Source of the DNA: SZUA-309 sp965230005
Lineage (GTDB): Bacteria > Pseudomonadota > Gammaproteobacteria > Pseudomonadales > Azotimanducaceae
Length of the DNA stretch: 64,000 bases
Assembly: GCA_965230005.1 (NCBI GenBank)
Contig: OZ245934.1
Span: 2,232,001 to 2,296,000 of the forward strand
Direction of reading: 5' to 3'
The translations under genes were made by a program, and so were the position numbers. Each line of letters opens with the position of its first letter. Positions within the stretch are counted from its first letter, which is position 1. Of the stretch, positions 17,687 to 26,704 are shown piece by piece. The notes beneath the pieces were generated by a model. The model worked only from the letters and a program-made list of their open reading frames with translations. It was not told where the DNA came from and searched no databases.

Positions 17687-18835
17687 CTACACACTGACCC
17701 AACCCCCACCAGCCGCCGAACTCCTCAACACGGCATCGATGAAACGCATACCTCGAACACCGTCCTCGATCCCCGGATAGTCGCCGTCGCCTCGATCTCC
17801 GGTTTCCCGCGCCCGCAGTGCCGCTGCAAAGTTGCGGTAGAGGACGGCGAAGGCTTCGAGATAGCCCTCAGGGTGTCCCGCCGGGAGTCTGGTTGCGGCC
17901 ACCGATGCGCCGCTGGCCCCCGCTCCCCCAGTCCGTCGATGTTCGACGCTGCGGTCCGGCCAGCGCAGCTCTAGCGTATTCGGCGCCTGCTGCGACCAGG
18001 CAAGTCCGCCCCGTTCGCCATAGACGCGCAGCGTCAGATTGTTCTCTTCGCCCACGGCAATCTGTGAAGCGCTCAGCACCCCCCGGCCGCCGCCGGACAG
18101 CCGGAGGAGGACGTTGCCGTCGTCATCGAGCGCCCGGCCGTCGACCCAGCTCGTGAGCTCTGCCGCCACCTCGGTGATCGTCTCCCCAGTCACGTATTCG
18201 AGGAGATTCTGGCCGTGACTGCCGATATCGCCGAAACAGCCCGCAGCCCCGGCCCGCTCAGGATCCGTGCGCCATTCCGCCTGCTTGTTGCCGCTTCGCT
18301 CCTCGGCACCGGCAAGCCAGCCCTGCAGGTACTCGCAGTTCACCCGACGGATGGCGCCAAGGGCACCGGATGCAACGAGCGCCCGTGCTTCCCGAATCAT
18401 CGGATAGCCCGTGTAGTTGTGGGTCAGGCAGAACAGACGCTCAGAGGCGATGGCAACTTCCGCCAGCACATGCGCATCTTCCAGCTGATGCGTCAGCGGC
18501 TTGTCGCAGACGACGTGAAAGCCTGCCTCCAGCGCCGCGCGCGCTACCTCGAAGTGCAGGTGATTCGGCGTGACGATGGTGACGAAATCCATGCGTTCTT
18601 CGAGCGGGCGTGCCGCCTCACCGGCAAAGAGCGCCCGGTAGTCGGCGTAACAGCGTTCCGGCGCCAGCTTGTAGAGCGTCTCGCCCGAGCGCCGGGAACG
18701 CTCCGGATCCGAGGAGAACGCGCCACAGACAAGCTCGATCTCGCCGTCGAGTTCGGCCGCCATCCGATGCACGGCGCCGATGAAGGCGCCTTCACCGCCC
18801 CCGACCATGCCCATTCTGAGTTTCCGTTGCGCCAC
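17687..18835 (-). CDS. Gfo/Idh/MocA family oxidoreductase
   Basis: NAD(P)-dependent sugar or polyol dehydrogenase, 382 aa. The Rossmann motif is MGMVGGGEGAFIGAVH near residue 8; DFVTIVTPNHLHFEVARAALEAG and VVCDKPLTHQLEDA near residue 110 include the conserved catalytic lysine of the EKP-type motif (here DKP). CFGDIGSHGQNLLEYVTG near residue 197 is the C-terminal substrate-side segment with the conserved D and H. The start is GTG with GGGGAGCAGG as ribosome-binding site. It is divergent from a second Gfo/Idh gene at 18924 across 88 bp and precedes the TIM-barrel gene, so it probably acts in the same pathway. Confidence 0.88.
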   Translation of the reverse strand: MAQRKLRMGMVGGGEGAFIGAVHRMAAELDGEIELVCGAFSSDPERSRRSGETLYKLAPERCYADYRALFAGEAARPLEERMDFVTIVTPNHLHFEVARAALEAGFHVVCDKPLTHQLEDAHVLAEVAIASERLFCLTHNYTGYPMIREARALVASGALGAIRRVNCEYLQGWLAGAEERSGNKQAEWRTDPERAGAAGCFGDIGSHGQNLLEYVTGETITEVAAELTSWVDGRALDDDGNVLLRLSGGGRGVLSASQIAVGEENNLTLRVYGERGGLAWSQQAPNTLELRWPDRSVEHRRTGGAGASGASVAATRLPAGHPEGYLEAFAVLYRNFAAALRARETGDRGDGDYPGIEDGVRGMRFIDAVLRSSAAGGGWVSV

Positions 18836-18923
18836 CCTGCTCCCCTTTCCACCCGGTCCTCCGGCGACCCGGTGCCTGCAGCCAGCATGCTACGATAACC
18901 GATCAAGGGGAGGTCTGGGTTCC

Positions 18924-19976
18924 ATGGAGAGCATTCGACTCGGCCTGATCGGCGCCGGGCAGATCGCCGCGTTCACGGCGCGGGAGTTCCGCCGTCATCA
19001 GGACTGCAGCATCGTTGCGATCGCGGATGCAAGCGAAGCCCGCGCCAGAGAACTCGCCGCCAGCACCGGTGCCGAAGCCACCTACAGCGACGCGGCCGAT
19101 CTCCTCGCCCGGGAAGACATCGACGCCGTCTACATCGCAGTGCCCAACGCGCTGCACGAACCCATGGCGCTGAGTGCCCTCGAGGCCGGGAAACACGTGC
19201 TGCTGGACAAGCCCTTCGCCCTTTCCGTGATGGCGGCAGCCGCAGTGATCGCGAAGGCCGAGACGGCAGACCGACTGCTCATGCTCGGCATGAATCAGCG
19301 TTTCGAGCGCAACGTGCAGCGGGGCAAGGCCCTGGCCGCTGCCGGGCGTTTCGGCGAGATCTATCACGTGAAAGCCTACTGGCGCCGTCGGTCGGGAATT
19401 CCGCGCCTGGGCAGCTGGTTTACGAACAAGGCCATGGCCGGCGGCGGTGCTTTGCTGGACATCGGCGTCCATGTGCTCGACGTGGCGCTGCATCTCATCG
19501 ACGAGTTCCAGCCGATCTCCGTGGCCGGCGCCACCTTCACGCGCTTCGGCAATCGCGGCCTCGGTGAAGGCGGCTGGGGTCGTTCAGAGCGGAAACACGA
19601 AACTTTCGACGTGGACGACTTTGCCACGGCCATGATCCGCCTCGCCTCCGGCACCGTCATCAACCTGGAGGCAGCCTGGGCCCTGCACCAGCCGATGGCC
19701 AGCGACCACGACGTGATCGTCTATGGTGAGGATGCCGCCATGGCCGTGTACGGGAACGAACTCTACGAGTCTGGGCCGGACGGCGACTACCGCAGAGTGC
19801 AGAATCCTCCCAGCCCGGCCATCGCTTATGGACACTGTTCCCGGGCCGAGCACTTCATCAACGTGCTGCTGGGTCGGGAGACGCCCATCATCGACGCGCA
19901 CCAGGCCCTGACCGTGCAGCGCATCATCGATGCCATCTACGAATCCGCCGAGACGAACCGGGAGGTCAGTCTGTGA
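18924..19976 (+). CDS. Gfo/Idh/MocA family oxidoreductase
   Basis: A second NAD(P)-dependent dehydrogenase of this superfamily, 350 aa. It has the Rossmann motif LGLIGAGQIAAFTA near residue 6, AVYIAVPNALHEPMALSALEAGKHVLLDKPFA with the conserved lysine near residue 92, and GGALLDIGVHVLDVALHLI near residue 174 with the catalytic histidine. The ATG at 18924 is chosen because AGGGGAGG lies at the right distance; longer readings run into the divergent gene. It overlaps the following TIM-barrel gene by 4 bp (GTGA), forming a three-gene operon with an aminotransferase. Confidence 0.88.
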   Translation: MESIRLGLIGAGQIAAFTAREFRRHQDCSIVAIADASEARARELAASTGAEATYSDAADLLAREDIDAVYIAVPNALHEPMALSALEAGKHVLLDKPFALSVMAAAAVIAKAETADRLLMLGMNQRFERNVQRGKALAAAGRFGEIYHVKAYWRRRSGIPRLGSWFTNKAMAGGGALLDIGVHVLDVALHLIDEFQPISVAGATFTRFGNRGLGEGGWGRSERKHETFDVDDFATAMIRLASGTVINLEAAWALHQPMASDHDVIVYGEDAAMAVYGNELYESGPDGDYRRVQNPPSPAIAYGHCSRAEHFINVLLGRETPIIDAHQALTVQRIIDAIYESAETNREVSL

Positions 19977-20734
19977 AACCCATTTCCGTACAGCTTTACT
20001 CTCTGCGTGAAGCGTCCGAGCAGGACTTCGATGGCGTCCTCGAAGCCCTGGCCGAGACCGGCTACGCGGGCGTCGAACCTTTCAACCTGTTCGGCAAGAC
20101 CCCCCGTGACTTTCGCGCTCAGGTGGAAGGGCTCGGCATGCAGGTGTCGTCGAGCCACACCCCCTGGGCAAACCGTGCACCGATGGATGAGGTGGTGGAA
20201 ACCCTCGGCGAACTCGGTCTCGCACGGGCCATCGGCGGTTTTGCACCGGATGACTTCACCGATCTCGATGCCGTCTCGCGGACCGCCGAGACCTGTCAGC
20301 AGCTGATCGACGGCCTCGGCCCTCAAGGGATCGAGCTTGCAATCCACAACCACTGGTGGGAATTCGAACTCCTCGATGGGCGCCCGGCCATGCACCACCT
20401 GGCGGAGCAGGTACCGGCGCTGCGCTTCGAACTCGACACCTACTGGGCCGCCAACTTCGGCGCCTGCGATCCTGCAGCGGAACTGGCACGCATCAGCAAC
20501 CGCGCCCCGCTGCTGCACATCAAGGACGGTCCGCTGGAACCGAAGCAACCGCACGTCGCCGTCGGCCACGGTAAAGTCGACGTCCCCGGCATCATCGCGG
20601 CCGCGGACCCAACGGTGCTCGAATGGCTCGTGGTGGAACTCGACGCCTGTGCCACGGATATGCTCACCGCCGTGCGGGCAAGCTACGACTATCTGACCGG
20701 TGAGGGCCTGGCGGCCGGGAGAGCCACAGCATGA
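19973..20734 (+). CDS. Sugar phosphate isomerase/epimerase
   Basis: Short TIM-barrel isomerase/epimerase, 253 aa, of the xylose-isomerase-like family. It begins PISVQLYSLREASEQDFDG, with YAGVEPFNLFGKTP near residue 33, a likely metal-site segment IELAIHNHWWEFELLDG near residue 122, and LLHIKDGPLEPKQPHVAVGHG near residue 181, the typical HxKD region. The GTG start overlaps the Gfo/Idh stop, and its 3' end overlaps the aminotransferase by 4 bp, so all three are translationally coupled. It probably acts on the product of the preceding dehydrogenase. Confidence 0.85.
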   Translation: MKPISVQLYSLREASEQDFDGVLEALAETGYAGVEPFNLFGKTPRDFRAQVEGLGMQVSSSHTPWANRAPMDEVVETLGELGLARAIGGFAPDDFTDLDAVSRTAETCQQLIDGLGPQGIELAIHNHWWEFELLDGRPAMHHLAEQVPALRFELDTYWAANFGACDPAAELARISNRAPLLHIKDGPLEPKQPHVAVGHGKVDVPGIIAAADPTVLEWLVVELDACATDMLTAVRASYDYLTGEGLAAGRATA

Positions 20735-21885
20735 CGGACATCCTTTACGACTTCGGCAGCGGCCGGTCGAATCCGGAGACCTTCCCAACGGCGGCGCTGC
20801 AGGCGGCAGCGACCAACGTGATCGAGCGTGAAGCCGAAGCGCTCAATGACTATCCGGGCAAGCTGGGCTTCCTGCCGCTGCGCGAAGCGATGGCTAAACG
20901 GGAATCGGACCGGGAAGGTGTGCCCGTGGATCCGGACCACCTCATGCTCACGAACGGCTCCATGCAGGCCGTCACCCTCGTTGCGGAAGCGCTGCAGGAG
21001 GCCCCCGGCGACAGCTGCATCGTCGAGGAATTCAGCTACCCGGGCACCCTCGCCGCCTACCGGAGCCTCAAGCTCGACATGCACGGTATTCCGCTGTCCG
21101 AAGAAGGTATGCAGCTCGACGTGCTGGAAGATCGGCTGAAACAGCTCGATCAGGAAAACCGGCGCCCGAAGTTCATCTACACGATCACCACCTATCAGAA
21201 CCCCACGGGCTTCACGATGCCGGCCGAGCGTCGCCGGGAGCTCATCGACCTTGCCCGGCGCTTCGAGATCCCCCTCGTCGAGGACAACTGCTACGGCGAC
21301 GTGCACTACGACGGGCCGGTGGCACCGGCCATTTATGCCCTGGACGACGATCCACGGCACATCTATCTCTGTTCTCTCTCCAAGATCCTGGCCCCGGGCC
21401 TGCGTCTCGGCTACGTGCTGGCGAGACCGCCAATGCTCGAACGGATCATGGATCGTCGCCACGATGCAGGCAGCAACACGCTGGCTGCCGCCATCGTCGC
21501 CGAGTTTTATCGGGACGGTATCTGGGAACACACGAGCATGGGTAACGAAGCCCTGAAGGTGAAGCGCGACCTCACCCTCACCGGTCTCGAGGCGGAGCTC
21601 GCCGATCAGTGCGTCTGGTCGCATCCGGTGGGCGGCCTGTTCATCTGGGTACGCATACCCGAGGACATCAATGGCAGGAAGCTGCTGGAGCTCGCCAACG
21701 AGCGCGGCTTCCACTACCTGCCAGGCATCTCGTTCCATTATCAGAACGCCAAAGTGCCCTACCTGCGCCTGGCTTTCGGCCACCTGACCGCAGAGCAGAT
21801 CACGAACGGAATTCCGGTGCTCGCTCAGTGCATCCGCGAGCTGCGCACGAGCAACGAGTCGCGCAGTTTCGACACACTGTTTTAA
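20731..21885 (+). CDS. PLP-dependent aminotransferase, class I/II
   Basis: Fold-type I aminotransferase, 384 aa, resembling 2-aminoadipate aminotransferases and the catalytic half of MocR-type proteins but without a helix-turn-helix domain. Seen: ALNDYPGKLGFLPLREAMA near residue 33, TNGSMQAVTLVAEAL near residue 73, TTYQNPTGFTMP near residue 152, EDNCYGDVHYDG, and the PLP lysine in SLSKILAPGLRLGY near residue 217. It ends the operon that starts with the Gfo/Idh gene. The partnership hints at conversion of a keto sugar or keto acid to an amino derivative, but it may simply be a general amino-acid aminotransferase. Confidence 0.88.
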   Translation: MTDILYDFGSGRSNPETFPTAALQAAATNVIEREAEALNDYPGKLGFLPLREAMAKRESDREGVPVDPDHLMLTNGSMQAVTLVAEALQEAPGDSCIVEEFSYPGTLAAYRSLKLDMHGIPLSEEGMQLDVLEDRLKQLDQENRRPKFIYTITTYQNPTGFTMPAERRRELIDLARRFEIPLVEDNCYGDVHYDGPVAPAIYALDDDPRHIYLCSLSKILAPGLRLGYVLARPPMLERIMDRRHDAGSNTLAAAIVAEFYRDGIWEHTSMGNEALKVKRDLTLTGLEAELADQCVWSHPVGGLFIWVRIPEDINGRKLLELANERGFHYLPGISFHYQNAKVPYLRLAFGHLTAEQITNGIPVLAQCIRELRTSNESRSFDTLF

Positions 21886-21949
21886 ACCGACTCTTCTGTG
21901 TCACTGAGGCAGTGCTGCACGCAAGGCTGCCACCGCCGGAAACGGTGCG

Positions 21950-22846
21950 TCAGCGGAACTCGGCGAGCACCTCGCGCGCCGTCCGCGTTGCCATAGCGCA
22001 GAAGCCGGGGTGCGTGTGTCGGTAGTAGGGAATGATCAGCAACGCCTGATGCAGCGCCATACCGGCACTTCTGAGCCAGGTCCCATCGTCCACGGCCAGC
22101 GCCAGGCGATAGGCTGCTCGAGCATCCCCGGCAAACAGGGTCCAGGCCGGGATCACATCCACTGCCGGATCGCCGCAACCAACGTTGCCGAAGTCGATGA
22201 CCGCCGAGAAGCACTCGTTGTCCCCGGCGTCGTCCAAAAGCAGATTCGGCGGCAGCAGATCACCGTGTATCCAGACCGCATCTCCCGCCCAGTCCGGGGC
22301 TTCGAGGGTCCTGCGCCAGACCCGGGCTGCCTGCTCCGCATCAATCTCTCCCTCGAGACCGGCAATGGCCGCTTCGCCTTCGGCATCACGCAGAGCGAGA
22401 GGTCGGTCGCGCCTTGAGGCCGGCGCCCGCTGCGGATCCTGAGCCTGCAGTGCCTCGACGAACTTCGCCAGGCCCTCTGCAGCGGCAACGCTCGTCTCGA
22501 GCTGACCGGGCTGGCAGGGTGCCCCCGGCAGCCACCGGTACACGGCCCAGGGCAGCGGATGTCGCGGCGACGCTTCGCCGACGGCCACAGGCTCCGGGAT
22601 ACACATCGGCAAAGCCGGGGCCAGCCGGGGCAGGCAATCGAGTTCGCGCTTCAGGGAGTCGACGGAACCCGCTGTTCGCGGCAGGCGGACACAGAGCTCG
22701 TCACCGAGGCGATAGAGTGAGTTGCTGGTGCCCGTTTCCACCACCGGTTGCAGGGGCAGCGGCGCAAGCTCGGGAAACTGTTCGCGCAGCAGCTCCGCAA
22801 CCAGCGCGGCATCCACGGCCACCTCGTCTCCGTGGAGGCGGGTCAC
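21950..22846 (-). CDS. Aminoglycoside phosphotransferase-family kinase
   Basis: APH/choline-kinase fold phosphotransferase, 298 aa from the GTG at 22846. Catalytic loop: WIHGDLLPPNLLLDD near residue 192; metal-binding segment: VIDFGNVGCGDPAVDVIPAW about 15 residues later. ETGTSNSLYRLGDELCVRLPR corresponds to the nucleotide-binding strands with the ATP lysine replaced by an R-rich strand typical of this subfamily. A longer start at 22912 would overlap the zinc-ribbon gene by 53 bp and was not preferred, because homologous kinases begin at TRLHGDEV. It is probably the last gene of a minus-strand set (acyl-CoA dehydrogenase, PPOX, zinc ribbon, kinase). Antibiotic resistance is not implied; the substrate is unknown. 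Confidence 0.82.
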   Translation of the reverse strand: MTRLHGDEVAVDAALVAELLREQFPELAPLPLQPVVETGTSNSLYRLGDELCVRLPRTAGSVDSLKRELDCLPRLAPALPMCIPEPVAVGEASPRHPLPWAVYRWLPGAPCQPGQLETSVAAAEGLAKFVEALQAQDPQRAPASRRDRPLALRDAEGEAAIAGLEGEIDAEQAARVWRRTLEAPDWAGDAVWIHGDLLPPNLLLDDAGDNECFSAVIDFGNVGCGDPAVDVIPAWTLFAGDARAAYRLALAVDDGTWLRSAGMALHQALLIIPYYRHTHPGFCAMATRTAREVLAEFR

Positions 22847-22859
22847 GATCGGAGGGCGA

Positions 22860-23255
22860 TCAGGACCGTGAGCCTTTGACAAAGTCCCGGACGCGATCCA
22901 TGAAGGTGTCATACTTCAGGTCGGTGAACTCGCCCGCATCGAAGAACATGCCCTCACAGACGGGACAGGCTTCGTACCAGATGTGCGTCTGTTTCTCGTC
23001 CGCCAGCTTTTCCATGGCCGTACCATCCTCCGGGCAGAAGATCTCATCGAGGCGATCCAGGGCAGCGCCAAGCTTCGGATCCCCGGAATCGAGCACCGCC
23101 TCGGACATCCACTCCTGCTTCATTTCCAGAAGCGCATCCGGCTTGCACCAGAGACCGCCGCAATCGGAACAGCGATGCACGAGAATTTTCCGACCGTAGC
23201 TGTGCGGCTCGAGCTCACCGGGGCATTTCGGGCACTCGAGGGTCCTGTCGCTCAC
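22860..23255 (-). CDS. TFIIB-type zinc-ribbon protein
   Basis: A 131-aa cytosolic protein with two zinc-knuckle units. The first is CPKCPGELEPHSYG plus CSDCGGLWCKPDAL (residues 8-40), the zf-TFIIB arrangement; the second pairs a CPEDG motif near residue 74 with CPVCEGMFFDAGEFTDL near residue 97. Such proteins are widespread but of unknown function. The gene overlaps the PPOX gene upstream by 4 bp and lies 13 bp from the kinase gene, indicating cotranscription. Confidence 0.75.
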   Translation of the reverse strand: MSDRTLECPKCPGELEPHSYGRKILVHRCSDCGGLWCKPDALLEMKQEWMSEAVLDSGDPKLGAALDRLDEIFCPEDGTAMEKLADEKQTHIWYEACPVCEGMFFDAGEFTDLKYDTFMDRVRDFVKGSRS

Positions 23256-23773
23256 GAGTCCCCCTCACGACTGCCCCAGGTACCGGGCACGTAATAACGG
23301 TTGTGCCAGATCCCCGTCTGATCCTCGTCTTCGAGGGGCATGCGCCAGCTCTTCACCGTCGCGCCGCCCAGGGCCAGTCGATAGAGGCCCCGAGGTTGTT
23401 CGATGGTGTTCTGCACGTAGGCCTCCGCCGCATCAGAAGGCACGTAGCGCCCGGCAATCTGGCGATAGAGATCGCGCCAGGCGTCATCCTCGCCCACATC
23501 GTGAACGAGCTCCGCAGCACCCTCGACGATGACTTTGCGGTAGGGGAGCGGCTGCTCGTCGATACAGAGCGCAACTCTTGGGTCCCGTCGCAGGCAGGCA
23601 AACCACTCGGACTTTTCCCGGGGCGTGAAGTAGATGGCGTCTTCGCCGGCGTCGTGCAGGAACCAGATCGGCGTGACCAGCGGCGAGCCATCGTCGCGAA
23701 CGACAGCCACCCGCATGAGCACGCCGGGCTCGGCGAGAAAGGCGTCCCGCTCCGCTCTGCTCAGAACCGGCAT
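23252..23773 (-). CDS. Pyridoxamine 5'-phosphate oxidase-fold protein, possibly F420- or FMN-dependent
   Basis: A split-beta-barrel flavin/deazaflavin-binding protein, 173 aa. The pattern is family-like: FLAEPGVLMRVAVVRDDGSPLVTPIWFLHD near residue 11, IYFTPREKSEWFACLRRDPRVALCID near residue 46, and VIVEGAAELVHD near residue 81. Members of this fold include FMN-dependent PPOX enzymes and F420-dependent reductases or biliverdin reductases; the R-W segment alone does not distinguish them. Because the chromosome encodes F420 synthesis, the F420 group deserves consideration. It overlaps the zinc-ribbon gene by 4 bp and lies 18 bp after the acyl-CoA dehydrogenase gene. Confidence 0.75.
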   Translation of the reverse strand: MPVLSRAERDAFLAEPGVLMRVAVVRDDGSPLVTPIWFLHDAGEDAIYFTPREKSEWFACLRRDPRVALCIDEQPLPYRKVIVEGAAELVHDVGEDDAWRDLYRQIAGRYVPSDAAEAYVQNTIEQPRGLYRLALGGATVKSWRMPLEDEDQTGIWHNRYYVPGTWGSREGDS

Positions 23774-23791
23774 GGCATCACCGGCAGCCGG

Positions 23792-25048
23792 TCAGTTGCC
23801 AAAATCCCAGCTCTCGCCGGCGTGGTACCGGCGCAGGATATTCTTGGCGATGAGGATTTTATGAACCTCGTCCGGGCCGTCTGCAATTCTGAGCGTTCGC
23901 GCGCCCGTGTACATGCCGGCCAGCGGCAGATCGCCGGATACACCCGCCGCTCCGTACACCTGGATGGCCCGGTCAACGACGCGATGGTAAGCCTCCGGGA
24001 CGAAGATCTTGATGGCGGAGATATCCGTTCGTGGATCTGCACCGCTTTCCATCTTTTCCGCACAGTGGATGGTCATGAGCCGGGCGCTCTGGATGTCCAT
24101 GTAGCTGTCGGCGATGAAACCCTGCATGAACTGCTTCTCCTCGAGCTTCTCCCCGCCGTGCACCTCCCGGGTCGTGAGGCGGTCGATCATGAGATCGAAG
24201 GCGCGCCACATGGAACCGATGGAGTTCATACAGTGATACACACGACCGGCGCCGAGGCGATCCTGCGCCGCCTGATGGCCCGTGCCCGTGCGGCCGAGCT
24301 GGTTTTCCTTCGGGACGCGCACGTTGTCGTAGATGATCTCGCAGTGGCTCGACGTTCGCCCCCAGACCGGCACACCGCGAACCACGTTCACCCCGGGCGT
24401 GTTCTTCGGGACGATGATCTGCGTCATTTTCTCGTTGGCACCGCCGGGGTCGTTCGGATCCGAGGTGCGGCACATGACGATGTAGAAGTCGGCGGCGTGG
24501 CCGTTGGAGGTGAACCATTTGTGGCCATTGATCACCCACTCGTCTCCATCGAGGACCGCTTTGGTCTGAATGGACCGGGGATCGGAGCCCGGATTGTGTG
24601 GCTCGGTCATGGAGAAGCCCGACTGCATCTTCCCTTCAGTGAGCGGCTTCAACCACTTCTCGTGCTGGTCCGGCGTGCCATACTTCACCAGGATCTTCTG
24701 GTTGCCCGAGTTCGGCGCCACCACACCGAAGAGCGAAGCAGCTCCGGGGCTGTAGGACAGCACCTCGTTCATGTAAGCATGCTGCATGAAGGAGAGGCCC
24801 ATGCCGCCGAATTCAGGCGGCAGGTGCGGCGCCCAGAGATTCGCCTTCTTCACCTTGTTCTGCACCTGGTGGCGGAGTTCCTTCGCCTCCTCGATGACCT
24901 CGTTCGGGGCATTGGCGCTGTCGGACAGCCAGCCCCAGAGCTTGCCCTCGTTCGGAACGATGTCCTGATTGACGATATCCGCCGTGGCGAGGCGGATTTC
25001 GTTCACCTCGTCGTCGAGCGTCGGTACCGGCTTAACGTTCATGGCCAT
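23792..25048 (-). CDS. Acyl-CoA dehydrogenase (ACAD10/11-like)
   Basis: FAD-dependent acyl-CoA dehydrogenase, 418 aa. Seen: LWAPHLPPEFGGMGLSF near residue 71, SGFSMTEPHNPGSDPRSIQT near residue 143 (FAD and substrate loop), WVINGHKWFTSNG near residue 170, and the C-terminal VYGAAGVSGDLPLAGMYTGARTLRIADGPDEVHK containing the arginine-rich cofactor region. The extended N-terminus and sequence style are those of the ACAD10/11 group rather than the short-chain enzymes. It heads a minus-strand gene set with PPOX, zinc-ribbon and kinase genes. GGGGAGCAGC is the ribosome-binding site. The gap to the divergent metallo-beta-lactamase gene is 183 bp. Confidence 0.9.
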   Translation of the reverse strand: MAMNVKPVPTLDDEVNEIRLATADIVNQDIVPNEGKLWGWLSDSANAPNEVIEEAKELRHQVQNKVKKANLWAPHLPPEFGGMGLSFMQHAYMNEVLSYSPGAASLFGVVAPNSGNQKILVKYGTPDQHEKWLKPLTEGKMQSGFSMTEPHNPGSDPRSIQTKAVLDGDEWVINGHKWFTSNGHAADFYIVMCRTSDPNDPGGANEKMTQIIVPKNTPGVNVVRGVPVWGRTSSHCEIIYDNVRVPKENQLGRTGTGHQAAQDRLGAGRVYHCMNSIGSMWRAFDLMIDRLTTREVHGGEKLEEKQFMQGFIADSYMDIQSARLMTIHCAEKMESGADPRTDISAIKIFVPEAYHRVVDRAIQVYGAAGVSGDLPLAGMYTGARTLRIADGPDEVHKILIAKNILRRYHAGESWDFGN

Positions 25049-25231
25049 GCGCTGCTCCCCTTAATCCCCTTGATGCGTTGGACCACCTAATCTAGCGAAT
25101 CCCCTCAGCGTTTGCATGGTGCAGGGCTTTGCAGGGGCTCGAGACGGCCAGCGCCTCCCCGGCCGGCGCGTCACGCGGCTGATTCGCCGATTCGCTATAC
25201 TCGCCGGTTACCGCAAGGAAGAGGGTTTCCC

Positions 25232-26344
25232 GTGGCTGAACTCCGCTATCCCTATGATGCCCACCCGGCCCCCGGCACCACGGTGGAAGTGGCGCCCGGT
25301 GTGCGCTGGCTGACCATGCCCATGGGCGGCGGCTCCCTGAACCACATCAATCTCTACTTGCTGGAAGACGGCATCGGCTGGTGGATCGTCGACACGGGGC
25401 TGTCCATCGATTCAACGCACGACTACTGGCACGAAATTTTTGCCCGCGAGCTCGGCGGCAGACCGGTGATCGGCGTCATCTGCACGCACATGCACCCGGA
25501 CCACATCGGCCAGGCCCGCATGATCACCGATCACTTCAAGTGTCCGCTCTACATGACCCGCGCCGAGTATTACCAGGCCCGGGCATTCTCCACGCCCGGC
25601 GGACCGTCCTATCAGTCGAGCTGGCTCGGTCAGCAGTTCTACCAGCAGGCGGGCATGCCCCAGGATTATCTGGAGGCCCTGCGTAAAGCCTGGGAAGACC
25701 GGTCCTCGAGCGGCATGAGCATGCCGGAGATGCCGGCGGGCTACATGCGCCTGCAGGATGGCAACGTGCTCACCATCGGCGGCCGCGACTGGCGCGTGGT
25801 GGTCGGCTCGGGCCACTCGCCTGAACACGCCTGTCTCTACTGCGCGTCCCTGAAGGTGATGCTTTCCGGCGATCAGATTCTGCCCGTGATCACCTCCAAC
25901 GTCAGCGTGCATCCGACGGAACCTCTCGCGAACCCCCTCAAGGACTGGATGGAGTCGCACGACAAGTTTCTGAACACGCCGGACGACACGCTGGTGCTGC
26001 CTGCGCACAACCTGCCGTTTTACGGCGTTCGGGATCGCCTGCGTGAGCTCATCAGCCACCATGAGGACCGCATGCTCGCCATCGAAGAACATTGCCTCGA
26101 AACACCGGCGACGGCGAAAGAGCTGCTGCCGGTGCTTTTCGCCCGGGCACTGGATCCGCGGCAGATGATGATGGCTCTCGGCGAAGCGATCGCCCACATC
26201 CACCTGCTGGAACACCGAAACCGTCTCGAGCGCACCCTCACGGAAGATGGCTGCTATCACTACCGCTCCATCGATCCGGACCTGGCCCGCCGCTCACATC
26301 CGGACAGCCACGACGCGCCCAGCGACGGCCCGGTACTGGTATGA
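25232..26344 (+). CDS. Metallo-beta-lactamase-fold hydrolase
   Basis: A 370-aa MBL-fold protein with the signature CTHMHPDHIGQARM near residue 88 (HxHxDH), HSPEHACLYCASLKVMLSGDQILP near residue 197 providing the next ligands, and LPAHNLPFYGVR near residue 257 for the last histidine. The C-terminal 100 residues form a helical extension seen in lipid- or CoA-linked MBL proteins annotated as glyoxalase-II-like. The GTG start at 25232 is preferred: AAGGAAGAGG precedes it and residues before it do not resemble the family. TATACT at 25196-25201 could be its -10 element. Substrate unknown. Confidence 0.85.
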   Translation: MAELRYPYDAHPAPGTTVEVAPGVRWLTMPMGGGSLNHINLYLLEDGIGWWIVDTGLSIDSTHDYWHEIFARELGGRPVIGVICTHMHPDHIGQARMITDHFKCPLYMTRAEYYQARAFSTPGGPSYQSSWLGQQFYQQAGMPQDYLEALRKAWEDRSSSGMSMPEMPAGYMRLQDGNVLTIGGRDWRVVVGSGHSPEHACLYCASLKVMLSGDQILPVITSNVSVHPTEPLANPLKDWMESHDKFLNTPDDTLVLPAHNLPFYGVRDRLRELISHHEDRMLAIEEHCLETPATAKELLPVLFARALDPRQMMMALGEAIAHIHLLEHRNRLERTLTEDGCYHYRSIDPDLARRSHPDSHDAPSDGPVLV

Positions 26345-26404
26345 GGTCGTGAATCGCCTTAACCCCGGCACCGACGTCGTCGGCCTCCGGGCGACAGAAG
26401 TGCC

Positions 26405-26704
26405 ATGGACAAGGCTGAACTGAAGCGGCGCATTGCCGAATACACCTACCGACTCATGCACTGGGGCAACCGCAGAGTGCCGCCGGGCCTGCGGACCCTC
26501 GTGGGCTTCGTCTTCATGGTCGGCGGCGTCTTCGGCTTTCTACCGGTGCTCGGCTTCTGGATGTTCCCCCTGGGCCTCGCGTTCGTGGCCCTGGACATCC
26601 CGCCGGCCCGCCGCCGCCTCGACGGCTGGATGGAGCGGCTGCACCGGGAAGCCCAGCTCGATGAGGACCATGTGGGCCTGGATCATCCCACGTCCAACCA
26701 GTAG
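26405..26704 (+). CDS. Small membrane protein
   Basis: A 99-aa protein with a basic, amphipathic N-terminal helix (KAELKRRIAEYTYRLMHW), one or two membrane spans around residues 28-62 (GFVFMVGGVFGFLPVLGFW then MFPLGLAFVALDIP), and a charged C-terminal tail. The pattern 'vlGfWm-PlGla-iA-DiP' is common in uncharacterised proteobacterial membrane proteins. The gene follows the MBL hydrolase by 60 bp on the same strand and its 3' end overlaps the convergent MBL gene by 22 bp. No function can be assigned. Confidence 0.7.
   Translation: MDKAELKRRIAEYTYRLMHWGNRRVPPGLRTLVGFVFMVGGVFGFLPVLGFWMFPLGLAFVALDIPPARRRLDGWMERLHREAQLDEDHVGLDHPTSNQ

Noticed and set aside
23303..25090. 595-codon plus-strand frame over the PPOX and acyl-CoA dehydrogenase genes
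   Set aside because: Antisense to two well-supported genes; histidine- and arginine-rich sequence without domain signatures.
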